Shown here: positions 1-8,554 of the stretch, piece by piece | Numbering within the stretch: the first letter of the stretch is position 1 | Layout: the number at the start of each line of letters is the position of its first letter | NCBI GenBank assembly: GCA_002405445.1 | Contig: DHLV01000137.1 | Coordinates: 2,885 to 28,017, forward strand | From: Flammeovirgaceae bacterium UBA4659 | GTDB lineage: Bacteria; Bacteroidota; Bacteroidia; Cytophagales; Cyclobacteriaceae | Direction: 5' to 3' | DNA: 25,133 bases | Program-made: the position numbers and the translations under genes | The notes under the pieces: generated by a model | Told to the model about the DNA's origin: nothing | The model's database searches: none | What the model saw: only the letters and a program-made list of their open reading frames with translations

Positions 1-374
1 AACTCCGAATGTTGTTTGGCGTAAACCATTTACGAAGTTAAAAAATACAGGCTTACCTGTTAGCAACTTTCACCTCGCTGTCTGGCGAAAAACAACAAGT
101 GCGAATGGAAAACACGGGTGAACACCTCCTATCAATGCAAAACGTCATCAGTCTTTTTTGCACTACGAGCTGACGATTGAAACCAAAAGGGTTGGGCATT
201 ATTGCTATCAAAAATTTTTCTTTGATTCTCACTGTCAGGGTTTCTATTGACTATTTTGGCGATAAGGGCAGGCTTCGTCACAACTCGTGCAGAATTGTCA
301 TTGCAAATATTTTCAAATGGCAATTCCGGGTTAAATGGCTTTCTGCCTATATTGAGCCCACAACATTTTTTGAG
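1..374. other. Gene-free left edge
   Basis: I find no credible gene in this stretch. The frame of the downstream peptidase is open leftward to a TTG at 177, but the added 66 residues look non-coding and would place the lipoprotein signal in mid-protein, so I treat the region as intergenic. There is a short inverted repeat at 47-60 (five-base stem, four-base loop) preceded by an A-run, which could be a weak minus-strand terminator. No clear TAnnTTTG promoter element is visible before the ATG at 375. Confidence 0.5.
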
Positions 375-1382
375 ATGACCCGTCATTTTTTTGCGTTCAT
401 GGCTTTGCTCATCGCGATCTGCAGTTGCGAAACTGCTTCGGACTGTTGTAGCCAACCGGTGAGCGCCACACAGACGAGCATCGGCATCACCGGTGATCCC
501 GCAGATATTCAAACCACCACCAGCGGAGGTTTTGTGCTGATGGGTGGCGGCACAGATGTTGACCAGGCATTTCGCTGGATGATTAAAAAAAGTGGAGGAG
601 GAGATTTTTTGATCATTCGGGCATCGGGGTCAACCGGGTACAACAACTATGTATATGGGCTTGGCCGGGTCCATTCTGTAGAAACGCTATTGATCGATTC
701 CCGCGAAAAGGCGCAACTTCAGCAAACCGGTGACAGGATCCGCGAAGCTGAAGCGGTATTTATTGCAGGAGGCGATCAGGCAAACTATGTAAATTTCTGG
801 AGCAACACCCACGTATCGGCTGCATTGGATTATCTCATCCGCGAAAAGAAAGTGCCGCTGGGAGGAACCAGTGCCGGGTGTGCCATATTGAGTGATTATG
901 CATTTGACGCCCGAAATGGCACGGTAACGTCTGCAGAAGCATTGGCTGATCCATACGTCAGTCAGGTCAGTTTATCGAGGAGTTTTCTCCAAATTCCTTT
1001 GTTGAAGAACGTCATTGCCGACCAGCATTATGCACAGCGAAACCGCGAGGGGCGCCATGTAGCTTTTCTGGCAAGGCTACACCAAGATTTTGGGGTCAAC
1101 ACTCCGCTGGGGATCGGTGTAGATGAGCGCACGGCAGAATGTGTTGACACCGATGGGGAGATCGTTGTTTTCGGTGAGGGAAAAGCTCATTTTCTCAGGC
1201 CACAGGGGCCTGCGGAAATTTGTGCACCGGGTTCTTCTCTTCACTGGAATCTCGCGGGTCAGGCCATTCGCGTCCACGCATACCAGGGCAGCGAAGCAGG
1301 GTCACGGGCTTTCAACATCTATCAATGGCCCACGGTGGCAGGCTCATTTTGGTCAGTGACGCAAGGGGTTTTGAACAAGTGA
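375..1382 (+). CDS. Cyanophycinase-like S51 family peptidase, probable lipoprotein
   Basis: A 335-residue protein of the peptidase S51 / cyanophycinase family, serine hydrolases that cut beta-linked aspartyl-arginine polymers or related aspartyl dipeptides. The nucleophile elbow GGTSAGCA is visible with the catalytic serine at about residue 166. Upstream are the family-like segments FVLMGGGTDVDQAF and AVFIAGGDQANYV. The first 18 residues form a hydrophobic signal ending in ICSC, a plausible lipobox with Cys18, so the product is probably exported and lipid-anchored. I chose the ATG at 375 because it places this signal at the N-terminus. No cyanophycin synthetase is in the window, so a scavenging role on external peptide or polymer is inference; the exact substrate cannot be read from the sequence. 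Family assignment is secure, substrate is not. Confidence 0.85.
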   Translation: MTRHFFAFMALLIAICSCETASDCCSQPVSATQTSIGITGDPADIQTTTSGGFVLMGGGTDVDQAFRWMIKKSGGGDFLIIRASGSTGYNNYVYGLGRVHSVETLLIDSREKAQLQQTGDRIREAEAVFIAGGDQANYVNFWSNTHVSAALDYLIREKKVPLGGTSAGCAILSDYAFDARNGTVTSAEALADPYVSQVSLSRSFLQIPLLKNVIADQHYAQRNREGRHVAFLARLHQDFGVNTPLGIGVDERTAECVDTDGEIVVFGEGKAHFLRPQGPAEICAPGSSLHWNLAGQAIRVHAYQGSEAGSRAFNIYQWPTVAGSFWSVTQGVLNK

Positions 1383-1632
1383 CAGACTTGCTCGGCATGT
1401 GCAATGTTTGTATTTGTGAAGTGAGCGTGCATGGCTTAGCAGATTGATTTACACGGTACTTTTTTTTAAGCAGATACCAAAAACTTGCTTGATGATTTTG
1501 CGCGCATGTAGTGGAATGTGCCCGGGCTTACCTTTGAAACCTGATGCTGAAGGCGGGCCAGCAACCAACGCGGTGGTGACTGAAAATTGTAAGGCTGCGT
1601 GGTGCTTCGTGAACGTCCCAAAAATTCTGCCG

Positions 1633-1640
1633 TATCTTTG
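1633..1640 (+). promoter_or_regulatory. Candidate -7 promoter element for the histidine kinase
   Basis: TATCTTTG matches the Bacteroidota -7 consensus TAnnTTTG exactly and lies 18 bases before the ATG at 1659. I see no convincing TTG element at the expected distance upstream, so this is a half-match only. Confidence 0.45.
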
Positions 1641-1658
1641 GTCGTTTGTATTGAATTT

Positions 1659-3713
1659 ATGAAAATTGGAGTCGGTATGCGGGTGTTCTTTTGTATGTCG
1701 CTTTTTGCACAGATCTCCCTGTCTGGTTTTTCGCAGGGAAGCGCACAAATTGACTCGCTCCGCAGGGTGATTGCAAGGGAGACTGCAGATAAGAACCGTC
1801 TGGTGCTATACAACCAATTGGCGTTTGCCTATTGGAACACAAACCCCGATTCCACCATCGCCTATGCCAAACGGGCAGAGCGCCTTGCGGTACAACTGGG
1901 TGATCGATTTGAACATAGTAACAGCCTGGGCCACCAAGCAAATGGATTGACCTCGCTGGGTGACCTGGAAGGCGCGATCCGTTTGTATTTGCGCGCTATT
2001 GACATGGCCGACTCACTGGGTGCTATAAGTCTCCTGGCCAATTTGAAGACAAATCTGGCAGGAGTTTACTATCGCCAGGGCAATCTGCCAGAATCGTTGC
2101 GGTTGGCATCGGAAGGCCAACTTTTGGCAGAACAGGGTAACAGCAGGGCTTCCTATATTTCCAGCACCACGCTGATCGGATCACTCAATTCGGATTTTGA
2201 AAACTACGGCCAAGCCATCCGTGTGCTCTCCGAACTGATCCGGTACATGGAGCGAACCGGGGCAGGTGAAGAAATCGGCTACCCGCTACTCAACCTGGGA
2301 AACGCCTATTTTTCGTTGAAGAAATTTGACTCGTGCCGCTACTATTATCAACGGGCCGTTTTGATGGCCCGCGGTAGTCGCGACTTCTATCTTCTGGAGA
2401 TGGCAACTTACAGACTGGTAGAGGCATTGGCTATTCTGCAAAAACCCGCGAAGGCAAAGGCAACGCTTGACAGTCTTACAAAGGCAGCCGATTTCAAGCC
2501 GTTTCCCGAGATGAAGGTAGAACGTATGATGGCCATGGTCGAGCTGGCTGTTTCCCTCCGAGATTTCAATGCTGCCCGCAGGTATGCATGGCAGGGCATA
2601 CACGATGCCGGAGGCCCCGGAAAGTTCTATGCGAATGAGTTTTTTTCAAGCCTTGCCGACATTTATGAGGCCACCGGTAACCACGATTCCGCCTATCATT
2701 ACCTGAACATCGCAGTAGCCGGCCGCGACTCCACCAATCGGGCAATCCGCGCCAGTGAACTGGCCTTCTGGAATTTAGACAATGAACTTCGAAGCAAGGA
2801 GAGGCGCGAGATTCAGTTGACCACCCGTCTTGAGCGGGAGCGTGAACGCAGCGAGCGAATCAACTTTCTGCTCATCCTAGCGGGTATCGGCATCTTTGCC
2901 GGTATTGTAGTGCTGGTGGCCGGGGTGCGCCTGATGCGGCAGAAGGAACGCCTGAATCAAGTTTTGCAGACTCGCAATACCGAACTGCAGGTGTCAATGG
3001 CGGAGGTGAAACGATTGGACAGAGAAATCCGCAATATGACGATGCATATTGTGCACGACTTGCGCAGCCCGCTGAATTCAGTGTATGCCGCGTTGCAACT
3101 GATCGGTAAGACAAGCCCTGAGGCTGAAAAGTTGATGGCAATGGCTGCCGGTGAAGTGCAACGCGGGCAAGCCTTTATACGCAGTTTGCTCAAGAGCCTT
3201 GAAATAGGCAAATGGAAAATTGAAGTCTCAGTAATTGATCTCGCCCCTTTCATTCACCAGATTACGGACCGGCATCGCACCCGGTGTGAAGAGAAACATA
3301 TCAAATTCACATCGCATACCGACCCTGTCCATATCATTTCTGACCGTCTCGCACTTGACCGGATTGTGGACAACCTGCTTTCAAATGCAGTGAAATTCTC
3401 TCCGCCCGAAACCCAGATCACACTAAGCGCACGGATGGACGGTGACCTGATCTTGAAAGTCGTTGACCAGGGCCCCGGGTTTACCGCGAAGGATCAGGAA
3501 AGAATTTCAACTGATTTCCAACGGCTTTCCGCAATTCCAAAAGGTGGCGAAGAGTCGCACGGTGTTGGCTTGTCATCAGTATACGCGTTGGTAAAGGTGC
3601 TTGGTGGCACGGTACACCTGACAACCGCTCCTGGGCAGGGTGCAGACTTTGAAATCCATCTTCCCGTAAAATTGATCCCCACGCCTACTCCGGTTGTCTC
3701 TTTTGCCGGCTGA
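1659..3713 (+). CDS. TPR-containing membrane sensor histidine kinase
   Basis: A 684-residue sensor kinase. It begins with a signal peptide (MKIGVGMRVFFCMSLFAQ..., ending near GFSQG), followed by about 350 residues of helical repeats with TPR-like spacing (for example YAKRAERLAVQLGD, YYYQRAVLMARG). One membrane helix follows at about 401-425, then a coiled-coil linker. The HisKA box contains HDLRSP with the phospho-acceptor His at about residue 466. The ATPase domain shows the N-box DNLLSNAVKFSP near 571-582, the G1 box DQGPGF near 605 and the G2 box GVGLSSV near 635. No receiver domain is attached and no response regulator gene is adjacent, so the partner is unknown. The TPR part should be periplasmic, which suggests protein-protein sensing. 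ATG 1677 is an alternative start; 1659 fits the promoter candidate better. Confidence 0.9.
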   Translation: MKIGVGMRVFFCMSLFAQISLSGFSQGSAQIDSLRRVIARETADKNRLVLYNQLAFAYWNTNPDSTIAYAKRAERLAVQLGDRFEHSNSLGHQANGLTSLGDLEGAIRLYLRAIDMADSLGAISLLANLKTNLAGVYYRQGNLPESLRLASEGQLLAEQGNSRASYISSTTLIGSLNSDFENYGQAIRVLSELIRYMERTGAGEEIGYPLLNLGNAYFSLKKFDSCRYYYQRAVLMARGSRDFYLLEMATYRLVEALAILQKPAKAKATLDSLTKAADFKPFPEMKVERMMAMVELAVSLRDFNAARRYAWQGIHDAGGPGKFYANEFFSSLADIYEATGNHDSAYHYLNIAVAGRDSTNRAIRASELAFWNLDNELRSKERREIQLTTRLERERERSERINFLLILAGIGIFAGIVVLVAGVRLMRQKERLNQVLQTRNTELQVSMAEVKRLDREIRNMTMHIVHDLRSPLNSVYAALQLIGKTSPEAEKLMAMAAGEVQRGQAFIRSLLKSLEIGKWKIEVSVIDLAPFIHQITDRHRTRCEEKHIKFTSHTDPVHIISDRLALDRIVDNLLSNAVKFSPPETQITLSARMDGDLILKVVDQGPGFTAKDQERISTDFQRLSAIPKGGEESHGVGLSSVYALVKVLGGTVHLTTAPGQGADFEIHLPVKLIPTPTPVVSFAG

Positions 3714-3848
3714 TGAACCGGGTAAAGTTGGTGGCAAAAGCCAAACCGTCATTCAACAAAACAATGGACCTGGCGAGTACCCGCAGCGCCACAACCGCAT
3801 TTTTGAGCAACGGGAAAAGGGCAGAAGTTTATGGCTTCGTTGATCGGG

Positions 3849-4829
3849 TCAATCCCTGTACATCACCGCCTTCACAGCTTTCACCGTGCGCGCAACGTTG
3901 GGCAAGATGGCTTCAATAAGCGTGGGCGCGTAGGGCAGCGGTACATCTAAACTATTGATGCGATGCACGGGGGCATCCAGATAATCGAATGCGTGTTTTT
4001 GAACATGGTAGGTGATCTCGGAAGAGATGGCAGCCAATGGCCACGCCTCTTCCACTACCACCAGTCGGTTGGTCTTCTTGACTGACTCCACTACGGTGGC
4101 GTAATCGATCGGGCGCACCGTACGTAAATCAATGACCTCAACGGAAATTCCTTCCTTCTCCAATTCTGCGGCTGCCGCCAAGGCTACTTTCATTATCTTT
4201 CCAAAAGAGACCAGGGTTACATCTGTTCCCGCACGCTTCACATCTGCCACGCCCAGCGGAATCAAATACTCTTCTGCAGGCACTTCCCCTTTGTCGCCAT
4301 ACATCAACTCCGACTCCATAAAAATCACCGGGTCGTTGTCGCGGATAGAAGTCTTTAGGAGGCCTTTGGCATCGTAAGGAGTAAAAGGCACCACTACCTT
4401 CAGGCCGGGTGTGTTGGCAAACCAGTTTTCGAAGTTTTGTGAGTGCTGCGAACTGAGCATGCCTGCGTTACCTGTGGGGCCACGGAACACAATTGGCACG
4501 TTGAACTGCCCACCGGACATCGAGAGCATTTTCGCTGCGGAATTGATCACCTGGTCGATGGCCACGAGCGAAAAATTGAAAGTCATGAACTCAATGATAG
4601 GCCTCAACCCGTTGGTGGCCGCGCCTACGCCTATGCCGGCAAAGCCCAACTCCGCAATGGGTGTGTCAATTACCCGCTTGGGTCCAAATTCGTCTAACAT
4701 GCCCTGGCTTACCTTGTAGGCACCATTGTATTCGGCCACTTCCTCGCCCATCAAAAAAACAGACGGGTCTCTGCGCATTTCTTCACTCATGGCTTCGCGA
4801 AGGGCTTCTCTGAACTGGATTTCTCTCAT
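3849..4829 (-). CDS. pdhB: Pyruvate dehydrogenase E1 component, beta subunit
   Basis: A 326-residue protein matching the transketolase-like beta subunit of 2-oxo acid dehydrogenase E1, which with the alpha subunit binds thiamine diphosphate and decarboxylates pyruvate to feed acetyl-CoA production. The N-terminus MREIQFREALREAMSEEM, the segments FLMGEEVAEYNGAYKVSQG, DTPIAELGFAGIGVGAA and FRGPTGNAG, and the C-terminal half VSFGKIMKVAL...IDLRTVRPID...VVVEEAWP are typical of PdhB. Length is normal for a separate beta subunit. The alpha and E2 genes are not adjacent. A pyruvate rather than branched-chain substrate is inferred from overall resemblance. The gene is monocistronic here, convergent with the histidine kinase gene, with 135 bases between the two stops. 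Confidence 0.93.
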   Translation of the reverse strand: MREIQFREALREAMSEEMRRDPSVFLMGEEVAEYNGAYKVSQGMLDEFGPKRVIDTPIAELGFAGIGVGAATNGLRPIIEFMTFNFSLVAIDQVINSAAKMLSMSGGQFNVPIVFRGPTGNAGMLSSQHSQNFENWFANTPGLKVVVPFTPYDAKGLLKTSIRDNDPVIFMESELMYGDKGEVPAEEYLIPLGVADVKRAGTDVTLVSFGKIMKVALAAAAELEKEGISVEVIDLRTVRPIDYATVVESVKKTNRLVVVEEAWPLAAISSEITYHVQKHAFDYLDAPVHRINSLDVPLPYAPTLIEAILPNVARTVKAVKAVMYRD

Positions 4830-4854
4830 AGTTTGGGCAACGATCTAACGCGGG

Positions 4855-4862
4855 CAAAAATA
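4855..4862 (-). promoter_or_regulatory. Candidate -7 promoter element for pdhB
   Basis: On the minus strand this reads TATTTTTG, an exact TAnnTTTG match 25 bases upstream of the pdhB ATG. No clear TTG element is seen at the proper distance, so confidence is moderate. Confidence 0.45.
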
Positions 4863-4911
4863 CGTGTGAAAAGGGAGTTTTAAAAACCTGTTTTTTCGGT
4901 AGGCCGTCAAC

Positions 4912-4939
4912 AAAAAGACCCCGTTTGCAGCGGGGTCTT
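4912..4939 (-). terminator. Rho-independent terminator of the OmpA/TPR lipoprotein gene
   Basis: A perfect nine-base-pair stem (4915-4923 with 4931-4939) closes a seven-base loop. On the minus strand it is followed by a short T-run. It lies 23 bases past the stop of the gene ending at 4962 and upstream of the pdhB promoter candidate, so it separates the two minus-strand transcription units. Confidence 0.85.
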
Positions 4940-4961
4940 CGTTGTTGGCTTTTAATGTTGA

Positions 4962-6731
4962 TTACTTCAGCGCGTTTCTGAATGCATCTGATGTATTGAA
5001 CTTGGCAAACTCCAGGTCTGTCAAGGCTTTTTCCTTCAGGCCGGCATCAATCTTCACCGCATTCGCCAGGTTGCTCACTACCGCATCGCCACTGCCGGCA
5101 CGCGCGGCAGCCACTGCAGCACCGTAGTAGGCGATGGCATAGTTTGGATTTTTTCGGGTTGCCTCGGCAAACGAAGAAGATGCATTGCTGAAATCTTTCT
5201 CCAACAACTGCGCCAAGCCTTTGTTAAACAGGTTTACATGTGTATCAGTTGATGAAGAAGTTGAAGATACCGCAGCACCGTAGTTGGCCATGTAAATTTC
5301 GCAGGCTCCCTTCACACCGTTTACGCCACGGGTAACATCGTTGCTGGCGCCATTCAATGCCGCACGTGCATGGTTGTAGGCTTTGTAAGGGTTGCCTTTC
5401 ATCAACGCAACTGTTGCAAGGTTGGCGTGAACTTCAGAAGTCGCTTTCAACTTTGCTGCAATTTCGAATTGGGTAGAAGCCTTTTCAACAAGGTCTGATT
5501 TTGACCAATTATCGATGGCCATTTGCAGGTAAGCCGCGCCCAGATTGTTGTGGGCAGTCCAATGAGTACCTTTTTTGGTGGCAACCTCATAAATCGCAGT
5601 CTTTTCTTCCAGCGAAGGAGTCAGCGTGCCGGCATACATTAATTCATCAAATGTCAAAGCATCGATGCCCGCCTGCCCAGTGGTCATTTGCTTTGCCAAC
5701 ACCGAAATTTCAGCATCAGTCTTTTTTGGCTTGATGGTCAATATCTCGGTTTTGGCAGCGCGCAAACCCGGGTAAACATCACGAAAAACTTTGTTGTAGC
5801 CCGATAACTTCTTCAATTGCTTCTCTTGGTCTTCAAAAGCTCCTCCGTTGTTAACGATGTTGAGAAAGGCAGACTTCTCCTCAGGGCTGATGCCACCGTA
5901 GGCCGCCAGAGCAGTTTTAAACTCGGACCAATCATCAACAATCGGCTTCAAAATAAATTTTACCTCAGCGGCAACACCCTTGTAATCATACTTTTTCATT
6001 TGTGCCCGGTAGAATTTCTCGATGGCAGCAGCACGCTCTTCAGACAGTTTGCTGTTGATTCTTTCCAAGCCCTCAGGTGAGTGGGTACCCGTGATGGTGA
6101 CGGTGCGGGTTACATTTTTTGCAGCGATGTAGGCATCCAACTGCTTTCCTTTTTCGGCTTTGATTTCGGATTTGCGCAGCACTGATTTGCCGCGCTCGAA
6201 ATTGAAATCGGGGATGATCACCGGCATCAACTCCTCTTGGTTGTTGTAGGCATGGGCTGCAAAGGCTGCATAGTAAGAGTTTTGCACCAGTTTTGAAGTA
6301 GTGATCAGGCCTGTTGCATAATCCAAGCGTTCAGTTGCTTTGGTCTTGGTGCCTTTGGCAGCCACTCCCTGTATTTGCACCGTTCCGCGCTTGAGGGATT
6401 CCTTGTAGGGGAAGCTAAAGGACTTAGAAACCTTAGGCTCCTCGGTTGCGGCATTGGGATAGTCGTCACCCTTCAATGGCACAGGTGGCAACGCGATTTC
6501 ATTGTCGCCAGCCTTGTAGAATGTGTTGAGGGTGTAAGAGGTACCCTTTTTCAACATCTTTACAGGCAGGTTGGCCGACATTGCAAAGCTCACGGTGTCT
6601 TTGTGTACTTCGAGCGGGTTAGGCTTGATCTCGAGCTTCTGCTGCTTGGCCAACTTTATCATCTGCGGAAGCGTGCAACCGGTGAAAGTCAGGCCGCCAA
6701 TGATCAGGAGTGAGTAAACTATTTTTCTCAT
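4962..6731 (-). CDS. Lipoprotein with OmpA-like domain and C-terminal TPR region
   Basis: A 589-residue envelope protein. Residues 1-19 form a signal ending in FTGC with lipidated Cys19. Roughly residues 170-255 resemble the OmpA C-terminal peptidoglycan-binding fold: FNFERGKSVLRKSE, then VTITGTHSPEGLERINSKLS and the helix EERAAAIEKFY. Residues from about 370 to the end contain TPR-like helical repeats (THWTAHNNLGAAYLQMA, SEVHANLATVALMKGN, YAIAYYGAAVAAARAG). A single-copy, well-terminated unit with a good consensus promoter suggests a well-expressed structural lipoprotein linking outer membrane and cell wall. That role is inference. It is related in layout to OmpA/TPR lipoproteins common in Bacteroidota, but I do not recognise a named gene. 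A pure TPR scaffold is the alternative if the OmpA-like fold is degenerate. Confidence 0.82.
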   Translation of the reverse strand: MRKIVYSLLIIGGLTFTGCTLPQMIKLAKQQKLEIKPNPLEVHKDTVSFAMSANLPVKMLKKGTSYTLNTFYKAGDNEIALPPVPLKGDDYPNAATEEPKVSKSFSFPYKESLKRGTVQIQGVAAKGTKTKATERLDYATGLITTSKLVQNSYYAAFAAHAYNNQEELMPVIIPDFNFERGKSVLRKSEIKAEKGKQLDAYIAAKNVTRTVTITGTHSPEGLERINSKLSEERAAAIEKFYRAQMKKYDYKGVAAEVKFILKPIVDDWSEFKTALAAYGGISPEEKSAFLNIVNNGGAFEDQEKQLKKLSGYNKVFRDVYPGLRAAKTEILTIKPKKTDAEISVLAKQMTTGQAGIDALTFDELMYAGTLTPSLEEKTAIYEVATKKGTHWTAHNNLGAAYLQMAIDNWSKSDLVEKASTQFEIAAKLKATSEVHANLATVALMKGNPYKAYNHARAALNGASNDVTRGVNGVKGACEIYMANYGAAVSSTSSSTDTHVNLFNKGLAQLLEKDFSNASSSFAEATRKNPNYAIAYYGAAVAAARAGSGDAVVSNLANAVKIDAGLKEKALTDLEFAKFNTSDAFRNALK

Positions 6732-6771
6732 TTGCTGTTTTTTGTGTTTTAACGCGTAATTTTACAATCGG

Positions 6772-6802
6772 CAAAGCTAGTGTAATGCCAGAATTCTTGC
6801 AA
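6772..6802 (-). promoter_or_regulatory. Bacteroidota-type promoter of the OmpA/TPR lipoprotein gene
   Basis: On the minus strand this contains TTG (6802-6800), a 20-base spacer and TAGCTTTG (6779-6772). Both elements and the spacing match the Bacteroidota primary sigma consensus TTG-N19-21-TAnnTTTG. It lies 41 bases upstream of the ATG at 6731. Confidence 0.7.
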
Positions 6803-6926
6803 TAATAGGTAAAAATTTAAGAAATGAGGTTGATTTGCCGGGGCGAGATTGGGTTAGCATGGCAACGCGGAGAAAAAACTACTGCTTCGGCTGCTTTTTT
6901 TGTGGATATTTGTAATAAATCGGTAC

Positions 6927-7151
6927 ATGGTGTTGGTTGATCGCCTCAAATACTTTTTGGAAAACAATGCATTTGGCGTTTGCACCGCATTGGGCGACAA
7001 GCTGGGCATTGCCACCTCGTCCATCCGGCTGTTTTTCATTTATGCCTCGTGTCTCACTCTAGGCTCTCCGATCATTGTCTATCTGAGCCTCGCGTTTGTT
7101 TTGAACATGCGGGCACACTTGCGCAAGAGGACCACTATTTGGGATTTCTGA
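6927..7151 (+). CDS. Small PspC-domain membrane protein
   Basis: A 74-residue protein with the features of the short PspC-like family found in Bacteroidota: an N-terminal RLKYFLENNAFGVCTALGDKLGI segment, then a membrane stretch with RLFFIYASCLTLGSPIIVY and a basic tail (MRAHLRKRTTIWDF). PspC-domain proteins sit in the inner membrane and, in enterobacteria, take part in the phage-shock response. Whether this stand-alone form does so is unknown. The frame is open to a TTG at 6900, but the ATG at 6927 begins just before the family domain and is preferred. The last 17 bases overlap the tail of the convergent glycosyltransferase gene. A near-match to the -7 element (GATATTTG, 6905-6912) precedes it. 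Confidence 0.8.
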   Translation: MVLVDRLKYFLENNAFGVCTALGDKLGIATSSIRLFFIYASCLTLGSPIIVYLSLAFVLNMRAHLRKRTTIWDF

Positions 7152-8160
7152 GGTCTTCAAAAAATTTGTTACCCAACAAAAAATAATCTACCACTATGAA
7201 ATGCGGATATCGGGGCGTGGTGGTCTTAAATCCGCGCAAAGAAAGTTCTAACAACTTCCTTTTCCTGAATTCAACAACGAGGTGAGAAAAAAAGTAAAGG
7301 TGTGCCTTCAACACCGCGAGCGCATCTGCCGGGGAGGGTTGCAACAGAAACTTTAACGCGGCAATCCAATCGAGCACTAAACGTACAGGCAGTTTCCACA
7401 GCAACTCGTTCAAAGGCAAATGCTTGGTGATCATGCTCAGGCAATTGCGAAAATTGAAGTAGGTCTTTTTCGGGCTCAGCGAAGACAATGTGCCACCACC
7501 AACGTGGTACACGGTGCTGGCGCCCTGATAGTATACCTCGTACCCCGCGCGCTGCAAACGCCAGCAAAAATCGATTTCTTCCATGTGGGCGAAATAATCT
7601 TCGTCAAGCCCGCCCAATTGGTGGTACAACCGTGCGCGCACGAAATGGCATGCACCGGTGGCCCAAAAAACAGGTCTCACGTCATTGTATTGTCCACGGT
7701 CTTCCTCTACAGAGTTAAAAATTCGGCCGCGGCAAAAAGGGTATCCCAATCCATCGATCAGCCCCCCTCCTGCGCCTGCATATTCAAATTGTGTTCTGTT
7801 TCGCTGCGACAGGATTTTGGGTTGTGCGGCTCCTAATTGTGGGTTCGATTCAAACAACTTGATAACGGGCGCGAGCCAACCTGGGGTGACCTCAACATCA
7901 GAATTGAGTAATACGTAGTAGGTCGCATCTACCTGCCGCAGGGCGAAGTTGTACCCCCCACAAAACCCACGGTTTGTTGCACTGCATATCAGCCCAACGG
8001 CCGGAAAACGTTGCTTCAAAAATGCTACTGAGTCATCGGTTGATCCATTGTCGGCCACAATGATTTGAGCACCGCTGCTATTTGCGATGACGGAAGGGAG
8101 AAATTGATCGAGAAACTTTCTGCCGTTGTAATTGAGAATGACGATGGCAACCTCGGTCAT
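7135..8160 (-). CDS. Family 2 glycosyltransferase
   Basis: A 341-residue GT-A fold transferase. The N-terminal nucleotide-binding motif VAIVILNYNG and IIVADNGSTDDSV are clear, the metal-binding DxD position reads LLNSDVEV near residue 88, and the acceptor-side ED-type motif HMEEIDFCWRLQRAGYEV is intact. The protein resembles the rhamnosyltransferase-like GT2 group (WbbL-type) that adds sugars to surface polysaccharide, but donor and acceptor cannot be inferred. A hydrophobic segment near LPVRLVLDWIAALKFLL may attach it to the inner face of the membrane. The start ATG overlaps the stop of ybaB by ATGA, so the two are probably translationally coupled. Confidence 0.88.
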   Translation of the reverse strand: MTEVAIVILNYNGRKFLDQFLPSVIANSSGAQIIVADNGSTDDSVAFLKQRFPAVGLICSATNRGFCGGYNFALRQVDATYYVLLNSDVEVTPGWLAPVIKLFESNPQLGAAQPKILSQRNRTQFEYAGAGGGLIDGLGYPFCRGRIFNSVEEDRGQYNDVRPVFWATGACHFVRARLYHQLGGLDEDYFAHMEEIDFCWRLQRAGYEVYYQGASTVYHVGGGTLSSLSPKKTYFNFRNCLSMITKHLPLNELLWKLPVRLVLDWIAALKFLLQPSPADALAVLKAHLYFFSHLVVEFRKRKLLELSLRGFKTTTPRYPHFIVVDYFLLGNKFFEDLRNPK

Positions 8161-8492
8161 CCCATCATGCTGGTTAAATCCAACCCGGGGATGTTGGGCA
8201 ATAAACCCGCGGTGCTCTTCTTGAGCTCCTCCTTTGCCAGTACTTCGGCTTTATCAGAGGCGATGCGCACCGCAGCAACTACCAAGTCCTGTACCATCAT
8301 CTTGTCATTGGCAGTTAAGATCGCGGGGTCAATATCAAGGGCAACCAATTGTTTTTTGCCGTTAACAGTCGCTTTCACCATGCCCCCGCCAGCTTCGCCA
8401 GCAGCGGAAATATTGGCCAAATTGTTTTGCGCTTCTTGCAGACGGGCCTGTACTTCCTTCATCTTGCCCATCATCTTCATCATGTCAAACAT
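8157..8492 (-). CDS. YbaB/EbfC family nucleoid-associated protein
   Basis: A 111-residue protein of the YbaB/EbfC family, small dimeric DNA-binding proteins. Seen directly: the N-terminal amphipathic helix FDMMKMMGKMKEVQARLQEA, the glycine-rich turn AAGEAGGGMVKATVNGKKQL, the strand VALDIDPAIL and the C-terminal helix with LVVAAVRIASDKAE. It is the first gene of a two-gene unit with the glycosyltransferase, with a four-base stop/start overlap. In many bacteria ybaB sits next to dnaX or recR; that context is absent here. A role in nucleoid organisation or gene regulation is from family knowledge. Confidence 0.93.
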   Translation of the reverse strand: MFDMMKMMGKMKEVQARLQEAQNNLANISAAGEAGGGMVKATVNGKKQLVALDIDPAILTANDKMMVQDLVVAAVRIASDKAEVLAKEELKKSTAGLLPNIPGLDLTSMMG

Positions 8493-8512
8493 ATCGCAGC
8501 GGTTTTAGGGCG

Positions 8513-8545
8513 CAAAGGTAATAGAACGGCAAATACTTTTTTCAA
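8513..8545 (-). promoter_or_regulatory. Candidate promoter of the ybaB-glycosyltransferase operon
   Basis: On the minus strand TTG (8545-8543, part of TTTG) is followed after 22 bases by TACCTTTG (8520-8513), an exact TAnnTTTG match. The spacer is slightly longer than ideal. It lies 20 bases upstream of the ybaB ATG, in the gap after the T9SS cargo gene's stop. Confidence 0.55.
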
Positions 8546-8554
8546 ACACGGTGG

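Noticed and set aside
47..60. Short inverted repeat near the left edge as a terminator
   Set aside because: Only five base pairs and no recognised gene ends nearby on either strand.
177..374. N-terminal extension of the cyanophycinase-like protein from a TTG
   Set aside because: It would bury the lipoprotein signal in mid-protein and has non-coding-like composition.
3713..3919. Short plus-strand reading frame starting at the stop of the histidine kinase
   Set aside because: Its second part is antisense to the end of pdhB, it has no family resemblance and composition is unlike the neighbours.
6900..6926. TTG start for the PspC-domain protein
   Set aside because: The ATG at 6927 fits the usual N-terminus of the family.
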